NCBI RefSeq assembly: GCF_963169125.1
Contig: NC_084798.1
Span: forward strand, 170,095,980-170,159,979
DNA length: 64,000 bases
DNA from: Humulus lupulus
Lineage: Eukaryota > Streptophyta > Magnoliopsida > Rosales > Cannabaceae
Direction: 5' to 3'
Each line of letters starts with the position of its first letter. Position 1 is the first letter of the stretch. The position numbers and the translations under genes were made by a program. Below are positions 11,332-24,010 of this stretch, piece by piece. The notes below the pieces were generated by a model. The model saw only the letters and a list, made by a program, of their open reading frames with translations. It searched no databases and was not told the DNA's origin.

Positions 11332-14187
11332 TGTTAGGAATGAGTTTCCTAATACCCAGCGGAATGGTGGTGGGTTGGCCCAGTGTACAACAAAATTTTT
11401 GTAACATATTTAAACTATTTTTAAATATGTGGATCCATTAATATACATACATTAATCATAAGTAAGAAAAGAATAGAAAACATACCTCTTGATGCCCATA
11501 AAGTGTCCTTGCTATCTTTTCGTAATTTGAACGAACTTCCTACTTAAGCTGCTCCCAGGTACTCACATCAAGATCTTCCACAACGCTCTCTATACCTCAA
11601 GAAGTGTGTGGGCACTTAGAGAATAAATGATAGTTAATTTCTGATTCTACTTGATGTACTCAACACATGAGATCAAGAGAATATGCTTGAGATTGATTCT
11701 TTATCTTTTTCAGGGAGAGATAGAAAAATATCGTTCTTTTTTTAGAGTGAATAACATAGTGTCTTCTTATTTTCTGATAAGACTAACTTAAAAAGAAAAT
11801 ATTTAATTTTAAAAAATAAATCTGTAACCAATTTATAATTTATCTTTTAATTAATTCATTATCTCATTAATGAAAATATAAAAAAACCTAACTTTTGAAT
11901 TTTTCATTAATTAATTAATTAAATAAAATTGAAAAAAAATCTATCCCTGAAAACTATGTAGTACACGCCACACACCACCCTATATTTTAGAGATATTTGA
12001 TTTTTCCATAATTATTTAATTCTTTATTCAAACTACCTTATCAGTTAAATCCAACAACCTAATAATTAATTCAAATTTGAATTAATTATCTTTTTAAATA
12101 ATTATCAAATATAATTAATTATTTGAATATTAAATTCAAATCTAATTTGAACTTATTGGATTATTATCTTCCACTCAAATAAAGATATTTAATTAATTCG
12201 ACCAATTAATTAAAACCAATTTAAATTTTGAAATGAAATATTTAATTTATTATAATTTCAAAAATTATAATTAATTAATTATTTAATATAATTTCAAAAA
12301 TAAATTTAATTATTTAATATAATTTCAAAAATTACATAATAATTAAATATTAATTAATTTTTTTAATTCAACTATTTTGTAATTAATTAATTAATCAATA
12401 TTATCACATAATTGCATATTTGGCCCGAAGAACAAATTTCTTCTTAAATATGTCTTTAAACCATTTTTCCCTTTATATCAACTCATGCCTTGAATAGTGT
12501 TGATAGAGCCGATGTGGGGACCTATGGACCTATAATTCCAAGCTCCAATAAATATGAGATTAATCAAACTCTTTGATTAAATGATCTTAATTTATTAATC
12601 TCATGATTACTCCACTATAAATATGAGACTGCACTCTTGTAATTATAGACATTTCATTTACTGAGTATTTATAAAATAAAGTGTCCATTGATATTGTGTA
12701 TCCTAATTTCAGCACGAGTCTTTCACTCAGATCGTGTACAGCTGGCAAATAAATGCATGGAAGAAATGGCCAATGAGTCCATGCATTCTCCACGGTTTTC
12801 ATGATGGTTGTACGAGCTAGGGATGCATAAATTGATAAGCACGAGCTTATAATATTTATAAGGTACGACCTCCATAGTACGAGCTTCACGGTATATCCAG
12901 CTCGTGGCAACTTGGAGATATGGCGTGTCCGCAGATCCCTGAAGACCCGGTTACTTTATACGATCGTTTATGGCCAGCCTGTGATATTTAATGTCCTAGA
13001 TATTAGGAGACTATTTATTTCATGATCAAATCATGTCCTAGTATAAATGGGAATATTTCATATTAAATGTAATAAATACGCAAATCCGTGATTGACTCAC
13101 ACGATTACCCAAACCTGTCCAAGGAATTTCTCTATAAATATTGAGAATATTGGACAGGAAAAAGGGACGATTATTCTGTAATGCCGAAACTTTGTCAAAA
13201 TAGAGAGAGAAAAGCAGTAATAGTTTAGACTCGTGGACTAGGTGAATTTTAACCACTGAACCACGTAAAAAGACCAGTGTTCTTGAGAGTTATTTTCTTA
13301 CTTCGGTTTATCATCAAGCACTAATTCAACCTTGTTATTTTCTTAATTCACTGTTGGCGAAAAACCACGTCATCAGATATAATCATTACATACAAATTAA
13401 CCCTCTAATAATGGTTCATAATTAATCGGAAATAAAATTACTGTTTTACCCTTTTAATTATATCTTGTTTCCTTAAGTACCATTGACTTTACTAGTGAAG
13501 GTTAATTCATAACTAAATTATGAATTTGAGCTCAATAAACTTTCAGTCCCAAAAGTCAACCCTTAAGAAAACCATTATACAATCTCTTACGAGAAGGTAT
13601 AGATTCCATATCTGTATACTATGTCTCCAGCCATTTACATTAATGAGTTCCCAAAACAAAAGTTTCTAGCCTGATCATTCTGACAGACCCTAACGAGTGA
13701 ATCAAAGAACTCATGTAACATAAACAAGAGTTCATAGTAACTTCACGATTAAGATCTATTTGTATATGATCATCAGTTGATATATTTAATTAATACTTTG
13801 AAATAGTATTTATCTAAGTATTAATAAACATATCTGGTCCAATTCTATATATTCTCTAATATACAAAGTACCTCCACTAAAGTGTCCTACTACACTAGTA
13901 ATCCGGATCTAGATCACATGTATTCATAATACTAGTGGAGCGCACTTGCAGTAATTAATCTAAAGATTCCATAACTTTATCTTACTGCGAACTATTCAAG
14001 TTCATTTATCTCAAACACAATCCTCCCGTACCAATACGTGGTTGAGATCACATATATGAACATAGGAATTTTTCTTATATTTACATAATATTATAGTCCA
14101 TAAAATATATGCATAACAAATTCAATTTATTTATTTATTTCTTAAAACAATGTCTTCAACATATGCGTTCAGGCACAATTCCCAACA
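11332..14187 (-). mobile_element. Copia LTR shared by two element bodies (LTR-B)
   Basis: Begins TGTTAGGAA and ends TTCCCAACA. Without the inserted solo LTR it is about 2.17 kb, the same as LTR-A. Its left side borders the primer-binding site of copia-1 and its right side joins copia-2 pol directly. It therefore sits as 5' LTR of one body and in the position of 3' LTR of the other. No separate target duplication is seen between the two bodies. It is AT-rich and non-coding. Confidence 0.85.
12695..13375 (+). mobile_element. Solo LTR (family S) inside LTR-B
   Basis: A 681-bp insertion with TG...CA ends (TGTGTATCCTAATTTCAG to CACGTCATCA) and a perfect 5-bp target duplication GATAT at 12690-12694 and 13376-13380. 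It has a CTATAAATA-like promoter box near 13130. It matches in reverse orientation the 3' LTR of the Tat-clade element at 28640-29362, so it is a solo LTR of that gypsy family. Confidence 0.92.
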
Positions 14188-15033
14188 ATCTTGCCATTTG
14201 TCCTTGTTAGAATCATTCATTGCATCTTGAAATGTCAATGGATCGTCTTTTTTTGTGTCAGACACAAGCATTTGAACTTCGTGTTCATAGCGTATGGGTT
14301 GCTTACTATCCCTCCCACTACGACGAGGCTCTCTATTATTCTGACACACTTCAGAGCGTGATTCCAACTTCCCGGTCTTTCCTTTAAGCATACGTGCAGG
14401 ACACCCCCAAATGCAAAAATGGTGTAAACTTGGTTTACAACCATTCCATAATTCCATGGGTGTCTTCTGGATAGACTTAGATGGAACAACATTCAATATG
14501 TATAGAGCACATTGAATCACATAGCCCCAGAATGACAATGGTAATGATGAGAAACTCATCATTGATCTAACCATATCTAGTAACGTTCTGTTCCATCTTT
14601 ATGAAACACCATTTTCTATGGCGTTCTAGGTGCTGTGAGTTAGGATTGAATACCATGCTCACGCAGATGGTCCTCGAATTCAAAATCCAAGTACTGTCCT
14701 CCTCGATCAGATCGAACAACTTTAAGTGATTTACCTAATTGCTTTTCTGCCTTTGCTTGAAATTCTTTGAACTTTCCAAAAGTTTCAGATTTTCTTAGCA
14801 TTAAGTATAAGTAACCATATTTTGAATAATCATCAACGAAAGGAACAACGTATTCATAACCTCCTCTTGCTTGTACATTAAGTGGACCACAAACTTTCGT
14901 ATGTACCAACTGAAGTGGTACTGTAGCTCTTAAACCTTTAGCAGAGAAATGTCTCTTGGTCATCTTTCCTTCTAGACATGATTCAAAAATAGGAAGAGAT
15001 CCAATAGATAGTTCTCTTAAAGGACCATCCTTT
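14188..15033 (-). pseudogene. Copia-2 integrase fragment
   Basis: Minus-strand copia pol related to copia-1. Readable pieces are MTKRHFSAKG...VCGPLNVQARGGYEY (integrase start), RSDRGGQYLDFEFEDHL, SFWGYVIQCALYILNVVP and SGRDSKQPIRYEHEVQML. It has stops, a frameshift around 14580-14640 that destroys the catalytic Glu region, and an internal deletion after KLES(R)SEVC relative to copia-1. It ends at DKWQD, directly against LTR-B, so RT and RNase H are entirely missing. On the right it is split by the chromovirus insertion at 15039. Confidence 0.88.
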
Positions 15034-15038
15034 ACAAG

Positions 15039-16779
15039 TGTAACACCCTACTTCCTTAGAGCCGTTACTAAGTAAGTTTTAAGCGTGCAATTAACTCGCT
15101 AATCGAGGTTTTAGGTTAAAAGTATAGCTAGACTGTAATAAAAAGTCACATAATTTTAAAGTGTAATCATTCATTGAAAATTATAAAGTGTTACACATTT
15201 GGGATCCCAAAATACTGTTTAGAAATATTAACAACTCAAAATATAATTAAATTCGACTAGACGAAAAAATTAGGTTTAATACACATCATCTCCCAAAAAT
15301 ACCCCTGGCCGTGACAGCCAGTCTGGCCGAACATGTACACACCGCTACATGCTCTCCGTACTCATGGTTGATCGACCTTTCCCTTGCCCTTACCTGCACC
15401 ATAGAGCACTCGCGAGCCGAAGCCCAGCAAGAAAACTCCACACAAGCAATCAACATATGCATAACTATCAACCAACGTATAATAAAACAACCAACATGTT
15501 TAAAACATAACGGCCATGCTGTCCCAGACGCTTTACCAGGCCCTGGGTTCGCGATCTACATTGTGAGGATGTCTTAGGCATCCGAGAAGGGTCTCACCCT
15601 AGCGACTTCCACTCCGTGTGCTGAACACCGCTCCTGGCCCCTTGCCGTACTCGACCTTGCACTCCACGTGCTTGATACTGTTCTCGGCCCTTTGCCGTAC
15701 CTAGCCTTGCTGTTCTCGGCCTTTGTCGTTCCCGACCCTTGCCGTACATTTACAGATATGCAACACATAAACATAAAACTTAACAAATACTTAAAAAAAT
15801 ACAAACATAAATAATAGGGTTACGCCTTGCATCATAATCACATAGGGTCGTGCCCTGCAATACAAGCTATAGGGCCACACCCTCCTCTACGAGTACAATA
15901 GTTTTCTTACCTATGTCCCGAGCTTCTTGAGCACTGAAATCCCGAGCACAGTCCTCTAACCTGAGCCTCGCTGAAAACCTAGTCACAACACACAAGTAAC
16001 ACTCTCCTTACTAACCAATTCACAATTGTACCCTGGAACCAATCTCGTGCTCTCGGGACCTCCCGTTTCCCCACACAAGGTGGCAGAAGCATTCCCCGAG
16101 CCCCTGAGCCAAAACCCTAAAACACACAAAATCCCACATCCTGAAAATGGCCTAGCACCGCAGCACAGCCCTATAGGGCCCGCGATGCCTAGCAGGGCTC
16201 CCCTGTCCTGATTCAACTCAGTGCCGCGATTACGTATAACATCTTGCCAAAAGTCAAGATTACCCCTTAAGTTAACCTAAGTCCTCAAATACCACCAAGG
16301 GTAGTTTAGTCATTTGACACATCCCGCTAAGTCCTCGAGTAGACCTAAAAATCCTCGTTAATCCTGGCATACTAAAATCATTAATAAATTACGACCCGAT
16401 ACTTAATAAATCCAAAACTCATATTATATACCCAAAATACCCCTAGGCTCCTCCCGAGCCGAGTACTTGACCCCGTTGTGACTTTCCAGCTAAACTGCTC
16501 CCTAGGACAGTCTCAGATCGTGCATCACAATTATATCACCACTCACACGTGGTGTCAATCACAATATACACAAATATTGCATTTATGCCCTCAGCGGGCT
16601 AAAATTACAAACATGCCTCTAATTACCAAATGGGGCCCACATGCATAATTAATTCACCTAAACATGCATTTCTAATCACATACTTATCAAATTCACATAT
16701 TAACATAATAAATCAATTATTGCCCTCCAAGCACGCTAATCAAGTCTCTCAGCCTTATTAGCAAACTTGGGACGCTACA
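15039..16779 (-). repeat. CRM-A 3' LTR (deleted, 1.74 kb)
   Basis: Begins TGTAACACCC and ends GACGCTACA on the plus strand. It is about 460 bp shorter than its partner at 21673-23873. It lacks roughly the segment equivalent to 22640-23300, but has an extra block around 15480-15710 that the partner lacks. The two LTRs should be identical at insertion, so these are later rearrangements or a sign of recombination between copies. Confidence 0.9.
15600..15750. repeat. Short tandem repeat, CTTGCCGT unit, in chromovirus LTR
   Basis: Imperfect repeats of about 15-17 bases built on CCTTGCCGTACTCGGC. Related arrays of different copy number occur at 22112-22206, 32300-32345 and 38795-38845 in the other chromovirus LTRs. 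Confidence 0.7.
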
Positions 16780-16797
16780 ACTATCCCCTCCTTACAG
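16780..16797 (-). promoter_or_regulatory. CRM-A polypurine tract
   Basis: Minus strand reads GTAAGGAGGGGATAGT immediately before the 3' LTR, the expected site for priming plus-strand DNA synthesis. The same tract precedes the 3' LTR of CRM-B at 33850. Confidence 0.85.
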
Positions 16798-16814
16798 AAA
16801 TTTCGTCCTCGAAA

Positions 16815-17867
16815 TTACCTGAATAACTTGGGATATCGCTCCCGCATATCTGATTCAAGTTCCCACGTCGCCTCCTCTACCTTGCTGTTCCTCCACAACA
16901 CTTTTACCAAGGCGATGGTCTTGTTCCGCAAGACTTTATCTTTCCAGTCAAGAATCTGAACCAGCTTCTCCTCATAAGTTAAATCCTGATCCAGTTCTAA
17001 GTTCTCGTAACTTAACACGTGTGTAGAATCTGACACGTACTTCCAGAGCATGGACACGTGAAACACATCATGAACCCCTGATAAAGCTGAAGGCATCGCC
17101 AATCTGTAAGCTACTTCTCCAACCTGTTCTAGAATCTCAAAGGGGCCAACAAACCTAGGGCTCAGCTTGCCCCGAACACCAAACCGTTTCACTCCTCTTA
17201 AAGGAGAAACTCTGAGAAACACGTGGTCACCGACTTGAAATTCTACGCTCCTGCGTTTCAAGTCCGAGTAACTCTTCTGGCGACTTTGGGAGGCAAGCAT
17301 TCGAGCTCTAATCTTTTCAATCGCCTCATTGGTCCTTTGAACCATCTCAGGACCTAAGCACCTTCTCTCACCTGTCTCATCCCAATGGATAGGTGATCTA
17401 CACTTCCTCCCATACAACATCTCATACGGAGCCACTCCGATAGTCGCCTGATAACTATTGTTGTATGCAAACTCAATCAATGGGAGATACTTACTCCAAG
17501 TTCCCCCAAAATCCAGCACACAGGCTTGTAGCATATCCTCTAGTATCTGAATTGTCCTCTCAGACTGTCCATCCATCTGAGGATGATAAGCGGTACTAAA
17601 CCACAACTGCGTGCCCATAGCCTTCTGTAGGCTCTCCCAAAACTTGGAGGTGAAGGTGGGGTCCCTGTCGGATACTATAGACCTTGGAGCCCCATGAAGT
17701 TGAACAATTTCCTTCACGTACAATTCAGCATATTGCCCCACAGTATAAGTCGTCCTAACCGGCAAGAAGTGAGCGGACTTGGTATACCTATCCATGATCA
17801 CCCACACTGAATCATGTTGTCCCACGATTTTCGGCAGACCAACCACGAAGTCCATGGTAATATCCTC
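16815..17867 (-). pseudogene. CRM-A integrase core and C-terminal domain
   Basis: Minus-strand frame of about 346 residues starting at MDFVVGLPK. The catalytic triad is present: Asp in the IMDRYTKSAHF region, Asp in IVSDRDPTFTS, and Glu in HPQMDGQSERTIQ. The tail has the GPFEILE, HDVFHVSML and VEEATWELESDMRERYPKLF motifs of gypsy integrases. A TGG-to-TAG stop at about 17868 separates it from the zinc domain. Apart from that stop this is one of the best-preserved coding blocks in the window. Confidence 0.93.
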
Positions 17868-18752
17868 CTACTTCCACTCTGGAATCCCTAGAGGCTGCAA
17901 TAACCCTGCTGGCCTCTGATGTTCAGCCTTTACCTGCTGACATGTTAAGCACTTAGCCACACAGTCCACCATGTCCCTCTTCATTCCCGACCACCAATAC
18001 AAGGTTCTCAAATCCTGGTACATCTTCGTCGAACCTGGATGCAAAGAATAGGGAGTGGTATGAGACTCATCTAGTATCTCTCGCCGAATATCAGAATCCA
18101 TCGGAACACAAATCCGACCTTTGTACTTCAGTAATCCTATCTCTGAAATAGAGAAGTCCTTAGCCATTCCGGCTAAGATACACTCTCTGTGCTCTACTAG
18201 CTGGGGATCCTCCCCCTGTGCCTTTTTGATTCTCTCAAGGAGCGCAGACTGAAGAGTGATGTTGGCTAACTGACCAACCACCAACTCTATACCTGCTAGG
18301 GTCATCTCCTTAGCTAACTTATCAGATATCTGTCTCAACCTGAACAATTGTCCTGGGCTCTTCTGACTCAATGCATCGGCCACTACATTAGCCTTCCTAG
18401 GATGGTATAGGATATAACAATCATAATCCTTTACCAATTCCAGCCACTGTCTCTGGCGCATATTCAGATCCTGCTGAGTAAAGAGGTACTTCAAACTCTT
18501 ATGGTTGTTGTATATTTCACACTTCTCACCATACAGATAATGTCTCCAAACCTTAAGTGCAAATAAAACCGTTTCCAACTCTAGATCATGCGTGGGATAT
18601 CTCTGGTCATACTCCTTTAATTGTCTCAATGCGTAGGCTATCACCTTACCGGCTTGCATCAGTACACACCCTAAACCTTGTATGGAAGCATCACAATAAA
18701 CCACAAACTTCTCATTGTCTGATGGCAGACTCAGCACTAGAGCAGTGATCAG
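17868..18752 (-). pseudogene. CRM-A RNase H and integrase zinc domain
   Basis: RNase H motifs: [20 protein letters not shown], then [12 protein letters not shown] where relatives have IYTDHKS, then ADALSQKS. The Asp of the TDHKS motif is Asn (codon 18504-18506), which probably inactivates RNase H. The integrase HHCC motif follows ([13 protein letters not shown] ... [12 protein letters not shown]). A stop separates this block from RT near 18750. Confidence 0.92.
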
Positions 18753-19529
18753 TCACCGCTTCAATTCCTTGAAGCTGTTGTCACACCTATCTGTCCACAC
18801 ATACTTAGTCTTCTTTCTCGTCAATTCAGTCAACGCTGTGGCTATCTTGGAGAACCCCTCAACGAATCGCCAATAATACCCTGCCAAACCCAGGAAGCTC
18901 CTAACTTCCGGTACACTGCTCGGTCTAGGCCAATCCCTCACTGCCTCAATCTTACTTGGGTCAACCAGAATCCCCTCCTTACTGACAAAATGGCCTAGAA
19001 ACGTGACTTGCGGTAGCCAAAACTCGCACTTGCTGAACTTAGCATATAACCTATGCTCTCTCAACCGCTGCAACACCAGGCCTAAATGTTTCTCATGATT
19101 TGTCTCTGACTGAGAGTACACCAATATGTCATCAATGAACCCAATCACAAACTTATCCAGATAATCCTTGAAGACCCTATTCATCTTATCCATAAAAGCT
19201 GCTGAGGTGTTGGTTAATCCAAAGGACATAACTAGGAATTCATAGTGTCCATATCTCGTGCGGAAGGTGGTCTTTGGTATTACCTCCTCTTTAATCCTTA
19301 GCTGATGGTAACCTGACCGGAGATCAATCTTGTAAAACACTGTCTTCCCCTGTAGCTGATCAAACAAGTCGTCGATCCTAGGTAGTGGGTACTTGTTCTT
19401 AATAGTCAACTTGTTCAACTTCCTATAGTCAATACACATCCTAAGAGATTCATCCTTCTTCTTGACGAACAACACTAGAGCACCCCATGGAGAGAAACTT
19501 GGTCTGATGAACCCCAAATCCAGTAATTC
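18753..19529 (-). pseudogene. CRM-A reverse transcriptase
   Basis: Gypsy RT with [57 protein letters not shown] and the catalytic [10 protein letters not shown] box, then [11 protein letters not shown] and [17 protein letters not shown]. The fold looks complete. A stop lies at the N-terminal edge (about 19527), between the LKELKIQL and ELLDLGF motifs. Confidence 0.94.
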
Positions 19530-20381
19530 CTACAACTGAATCTTCAATTCCTTCAACTCTGCCAGAGCCATTCCATAAGGTGTCCTAGATATTGGCTCCG
19601 CCCCTGGCGTCAACTCTATAACAAACTCAATCTCCCGCTGTGGCGGCAACCCTGGTAAGTCTGCTGGAAATAAATCTGGAAACTCACATTCCAATCTAGT
19701 CTCACTTGGTCCAACCGACACAACCCTAGAGGTATCCACAACGTTCGCTAAGAATCCTATGCAACCTTCATGCATCAGGTCCCTAGCCTTCAGTGCCAAA
19801 ATCGTAGGTATTTGTAGTCCACCAACTGTCCCCACAAATACAAAGGGTACCTCCCCTTCTGGTTCAAAAGTCATCATCTTGCGCTTGCAGTCAATCGTCG
19901 CCCCATACTTCAATAGCTAATCCATCCCTAGAATCATATCGAAGTCATCCATCGCTAACTCGATCAGATCCACAGACAACTCTCTACTGTCTATCTCTAC
20001 TGGCAATGCTCTAACCCATCTCCTAGAGACTACCAATTCCCCAGTTGAAAATATTGTCTAGAATCCCTTAACATACAAATCACTAGGTCTACACAGCTGA
20101 TCTATCACTCTAGCAGACACAAACGAATGGGTAGCCCCTGAATCAATCAATGCATTATAAGAAGAACAGGCACAAAAAATCTGACCTGTCACAACCGAGG
20201 GGCTAGCCTCAGCCTCAGTCTGAGCCAAGGTGAATACTCTGGCAGGAGCGAGACTGTCACTTTGCTTAGGCTCCTTTTTCTTGGCTTGTGGGCAGTCCTT
20301 CTTCAAATGGTTGACATTCCCACAAATAAAGCAATCCCTGACCTGCACTCTCCCTGATGTCATCGTCTGCACTAAGGACAT
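19530..20381 (-). pseudogene. CRM-A zinc knuckle and aspartic protease
   Basis: Carries a CCHC knuckle (CFICGNVNHLKKDC) and the protease motif ALIDSGATHSFVS with an intact D-S-G. Stops near 20058 and 19918 interrupt the protease. The C-terminal part (MKYGATIDCKRKMMTFEPEG, RTPYGMALAELKELK) is the usual protease-to-RT linker. Confidence 0.9.
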
Positions 20382-21346
20382 ACTGGGAAACTCCTCCAGT
20401 TGTCACCCCCACCCTGACGGCCACTAAAAGCACCTCGAGCCCTCCTATTCGAACTAGGAGGAACAAAAGAATCTGAGGCCTCTCTCTTCTGCTAATTGGG
20501 GCCACTACCCCGACTAGATCCGGTAAAAGGAGGCACCATCCTCCTGGCATTGTGCCTAGCAGCACCCTCTCTCCAAATCTGATCCTCAGCCCCCTCAGCT
20601 GTAAGGGCCTTGTCCACTACCTGAGCATACGTAGTAGTTTCTGGATCCAAAGTAGTCTTCACATCACGAACGATCATAACATTCAACCCCCGCACAAACC
20701 TATCCCTTCTTGCCGCATCAGCCGGCACCAAATCCGGTGCAAACTTCGCCAACCAATCAAATCTCAAAGCGTACTCAGTAACTGTCAACCGGTTCTGAGT
20801 CAGGTTGATAAACTCGTCAACCTTCGAACCTCGGACTGCAACACTGTAATATTTCTCGTTGATAATATTTTTGAACTCTTCCCAGGTCATAATTACAACA
20901 TTTATTATCTGAGACACTACATCCCACTAGATGCGGGCATCCTCTCTGAACATGTAGCTGGCACAAGATACCCTCTTGTTCCCTACCACCCTAATAAAAT
21001 CCAGAATGGAGGAAGTCATATTCATCCACTGCTCTGCCCGCAGTGGGTCTGGTCCACCCTAGAGTTTGGGAGGATGCTGCTTCCTGAACCTCTCATACAA
21101 AGGTTCCCACCTATTCTCAATAACAGGTTGAACTGGCATTGGCGCCACAACCTATTGAACCTGCAACCCAGTGCCTTGAGGAGGGGCCTGTTGCCTCAGC
21201 TGTCGAAGCTCTTCTTATGTACGATGAAGTCTGGCTTCCATTTTGGCAAACATCTGTTGCCAATTCTGTGGGGCGGGTGGAGGGTCCTAACCCTAGTTGT
21301 CATCCTCGGCACTAATTCCGTGGAGTTTAGATGATTGTCGAGGCAT
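20382..21346 (-). pseudogene. CRM-A gag
   Basis: Starts at the ATG at 21346 (MPRQSSKLHG), 327 bases inside the 5' LTR. It has NWQQMFAKMEARL, RWEPLYERFRKQHPPKL, then MTWEEFKNIINEKYYSVAVRG, VTEYALRFDWLAKFAPDLVP and RFVRGLNVMIV, the standard retrotransposon gag domain. Several stops lie in the N-terminal third, so full gag cannot be made. Confidence 0.88.
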
Positions 21347-21657
21347 CTCAACAATATGCCTGCAATCAACGATGCCGCTCATCAGGCATGATAACAACAT
21401 CCAAAACCACCTCCTAACTCACATGAACAAACCATAAACAGCAGTCCAGATATCACAAATAACATACAGCACTCAAGGGGCCATGCCCTGGCATCATGCA
21501 TATGTTAACACATTCATCATGCTCTATATAAAATAATTAGGAAAACAGGGCACTCAAGCACATAATTCAATATTTACCAACCAACCTTGAGTCGAGCTTG
21601 TCACTGACAGTGAGCGTACATGTTTGGTCAATCTCCAAGAACCATAAACCTTGGTTC

Positions 21658-21669
21658 GCTCTGATACCA
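21658..21669 (-). promoter_or_regulatory. CRM-A primer-binding site
   Basis: Minus strand TGGTATCAGAGC, the exact initiator tRNA-Met type site, three bases inside the 5' LTR. Confidence 0.92.
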
Positions 21670-21672
21670 AGT

Positions 21673-23873
21673 TGTAATGCCCTAATTCCTTAGAGCCGTT
21701 ACTAAGTGAGTTTTAAACGTGCAATTAACTTGCTAATCGAGGTTTTAGGTTAAAAGTGTAGCTAGACTGTAATAAGAACTCACATAATTTGAAAGTGTAA
21801 TCATTCATTGAAAATTATAAAATGTTACACATTTCGGATCCCAAAAAACTGTTTAGAAATATTTACAACTCAAAATATAATTAAAGTCGACTAGACGAAA
21901 AAATTAGGTTTAATACACATCATCTCCCAAAAATACCCTGGGCCGTGAGAGACAGGCAGGCTGAACATGTACACACAACTTTACGCTCTCCCTACTCATG
22001 GTTGATCAACCTTTCCCTTGCCCTTCCCTGTACCATAGAGCACCCGTGAGTCGAAGCCCAGCAAGAAAACTCCACACAAGCAATCAACATATGCATAACT
22101 ATCAACCAACCTGGCCCTTTGCCGTACCCGACCTTGCCGTACTCGGCCTTGCCGTTCTCAGCCTTCGCCGTTCCCAGCCCTCGCCGTTCCCGACCCTTGC
22201 CGTACACTTACAAATATACAACAGATAACATAAACTTAACAAATACTTAAACAAATACAAACATAAATAATAGGGCTACACCCTGCATCATAATCACATA
22301 GGGTCATGCCCTGCTATACAAGCTATAGGGCCACGCCCTGCTCTACAGGTACAATAATTTTCTTACCTGTGTCCCAGCTTCTTGAGCACCAAAATCCCGA
22401 GCACAGACCTCTAACCCAAGCCTCGCTGAAAACCTAGTCACAACACACAAGTAACACTCTCGTTATTAACCAATTCACAATTGTACCCCGGAACCAATCC
22501 CGTGCTTTCGGGACCTCCCATTTCTCCACAAAAGGTGGCGGAAGTGTTCCCCGAGCCCCCTAAGCCAAAACCCTAAAAACACAAAATCCCACAACCCTAT
22601 AGGGGCCGCGATGCCCAGCAGGGCTCTCAGCACCACGACATGGAAGAACAGTGCCGCGACGCTCATACGCGAACCCAGAAAACTGGGTTTTTCCCAACAT
22701 TTTCCCTGAGCCAAAACTCATACAAATCACTACCAAAGTACACCCAAGTCCCAATTTGGCCTAAAACTTCAAATAAACAGTATAGCAACTCAAATATACC
22801 AGCAACAAACTCAAACACTCGACCAAACTCAAAAATCACCTAGTGGTTTAAAACTCCACAAAACTTAAACCACACTTCACATAGCTTAAACCACCCTTCA
22901 CAAAACTTGAACCACCCTTCACAAAACTTAAACCACACCAGAATATATACTTCAGAAATGCATGGAATTCTTACCTCAAGCTGGAATTCGACCCTGAGAT
23001 GCTTTCAAATCCAGTTCCAAGCTTAAATCCACAAATTCCTAAGCTTAACTTTGCAAAACTTCATTCCAATAATCCACAAGCAAAAACACAATTCAACTTA
23101 CTAATCTAACACTTCCAGCAGAAATTCAATAGAGAACTGACTAGGAAACTTACCCCTGATCTTAACTAAGCTTCTGAATACTTGAATCTCTAGCCTAGGA
23201 TCTTTCACAATCAAGCTCTATGGTGAGAGAGAGAACCGAATGGGAGAGAGCTGAGAGAGATTTTGGTTCCTTTTCCTTCCTTTCCTCTGTTTGTCTAAAA
23301 TGTTATAGAGTCTCCAACCCCCAATTAAGTATAACCTCTTGCCAAAAGTCAAGATTACCCCTTAAGTTAACCAAAGTCCTCAAATATCACCAAGGGTAGT
23401 TTAGTCATTTGACACATCCCGCTAAGTCCTTGAGTACACCTAAAAATCCCCGTTAATCCTGGCATACTCAAATCATTACTAAATTACTACATGATACTTA
23501 ATAAATCCAAAACTCATGTAAATACCCAAAATACCCCTAGACTCCTCCTGAGCCGGGTATTTGACCCCGTTGTGACTTTCCAGCTAAACTGCTCCCTAGG
23601 ACCGTCTCAGATCGTGCATCACAATTATATCACCACTCACACATGGTGTGAATCACAATATACATAAATATTGCATTTATGCCCTCAGCGGGCTAAAATT
23701 ACAAACATGCTCCTAATAACCAAATTGGGCCCACATGTATATTTAACTCACCTAAACATGCATTTCCAATCACATACTTATCAAATTCATATATTAACAT
23801 AATAAATCAATTATTGCCCTCCAGGCACGCTAATCAAGGCTCTGAGCCTTATTAGACTATTTGGGACGCTACA
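21673..23873 (-). repeat. CRM-A 5' LTR (2.2 kb)
   Basis: Plus-strand ends TGTAATGCCC and GACGCTACA. It shares the GCCCAGCAAGAAAACTCC motif, the TAGGGCCACGCCCTGC repeats around 22270-22345, and the closing TTATTGCCCTCCAGGCACGC block with the other chromovirus LTRs. It contains a short CTTGCCGT tandem array (22112-22206). In element orientation the LTR reads leftwards. Confidence 0.9.
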
Positions 23874-23878
23874 ACAAG

Positions 23879-24010
23879 CCTATTACTTCTATCTTGACCA
23901 ATATGGCCCAATCTCAAGTGCCACAGATATGTTTCACTATCAGAATAAGTCTTCTGTCATTTAATAGATCTAGGATTAGATGTTTTAAATAATTCAGAAT
24001 TATAAGTAAA
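23879..24010 (-). pseudogene. Copia-2 pre-integrase fragment
   Basis: Continues copia-2 across the chromovirus insertion. The DNA matches copia-1 at about 6020-6150 (ACCAATATGGCCCAATCTCA block). Homology to copia-1 stops near 24010, and the protease and zinc-knuckle regions of copia-1 have no counterpart here. Confidence 0.8.

Larger units (their letters stand above)
15039..23873 (-). mobile_element. Complete Ty3/gypsy chromovirus (CRM-A), 8.8 kb
   Basis: Both LTRs, a primer-binding site, a polypurine tract and gag-pol on the minus strand are present, with a perfect target duplication ACAAG (15034-15038 and 23874-23878). It is inserted in the copia-2 pre-integrase region, whose sequence resumes on the other side. 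Domain order is gag, protease, RT, RNase H, integrase, typical of Ty3/gypsy. Motifs resemble the Tekay/Del group, but a chromodomain is not clearly seen after the C-terminal MRERYPKLF motif. Only a few stops interrupt pol, so the copy is younger than G1. Confidence 0.93.

Noticed and set aside
20552..21334. 260-codon plus-strand open frame
   Set aside because: Exactly antisense to CRM-A gag and low in complexity; no homology recognised. A shadow of gag.
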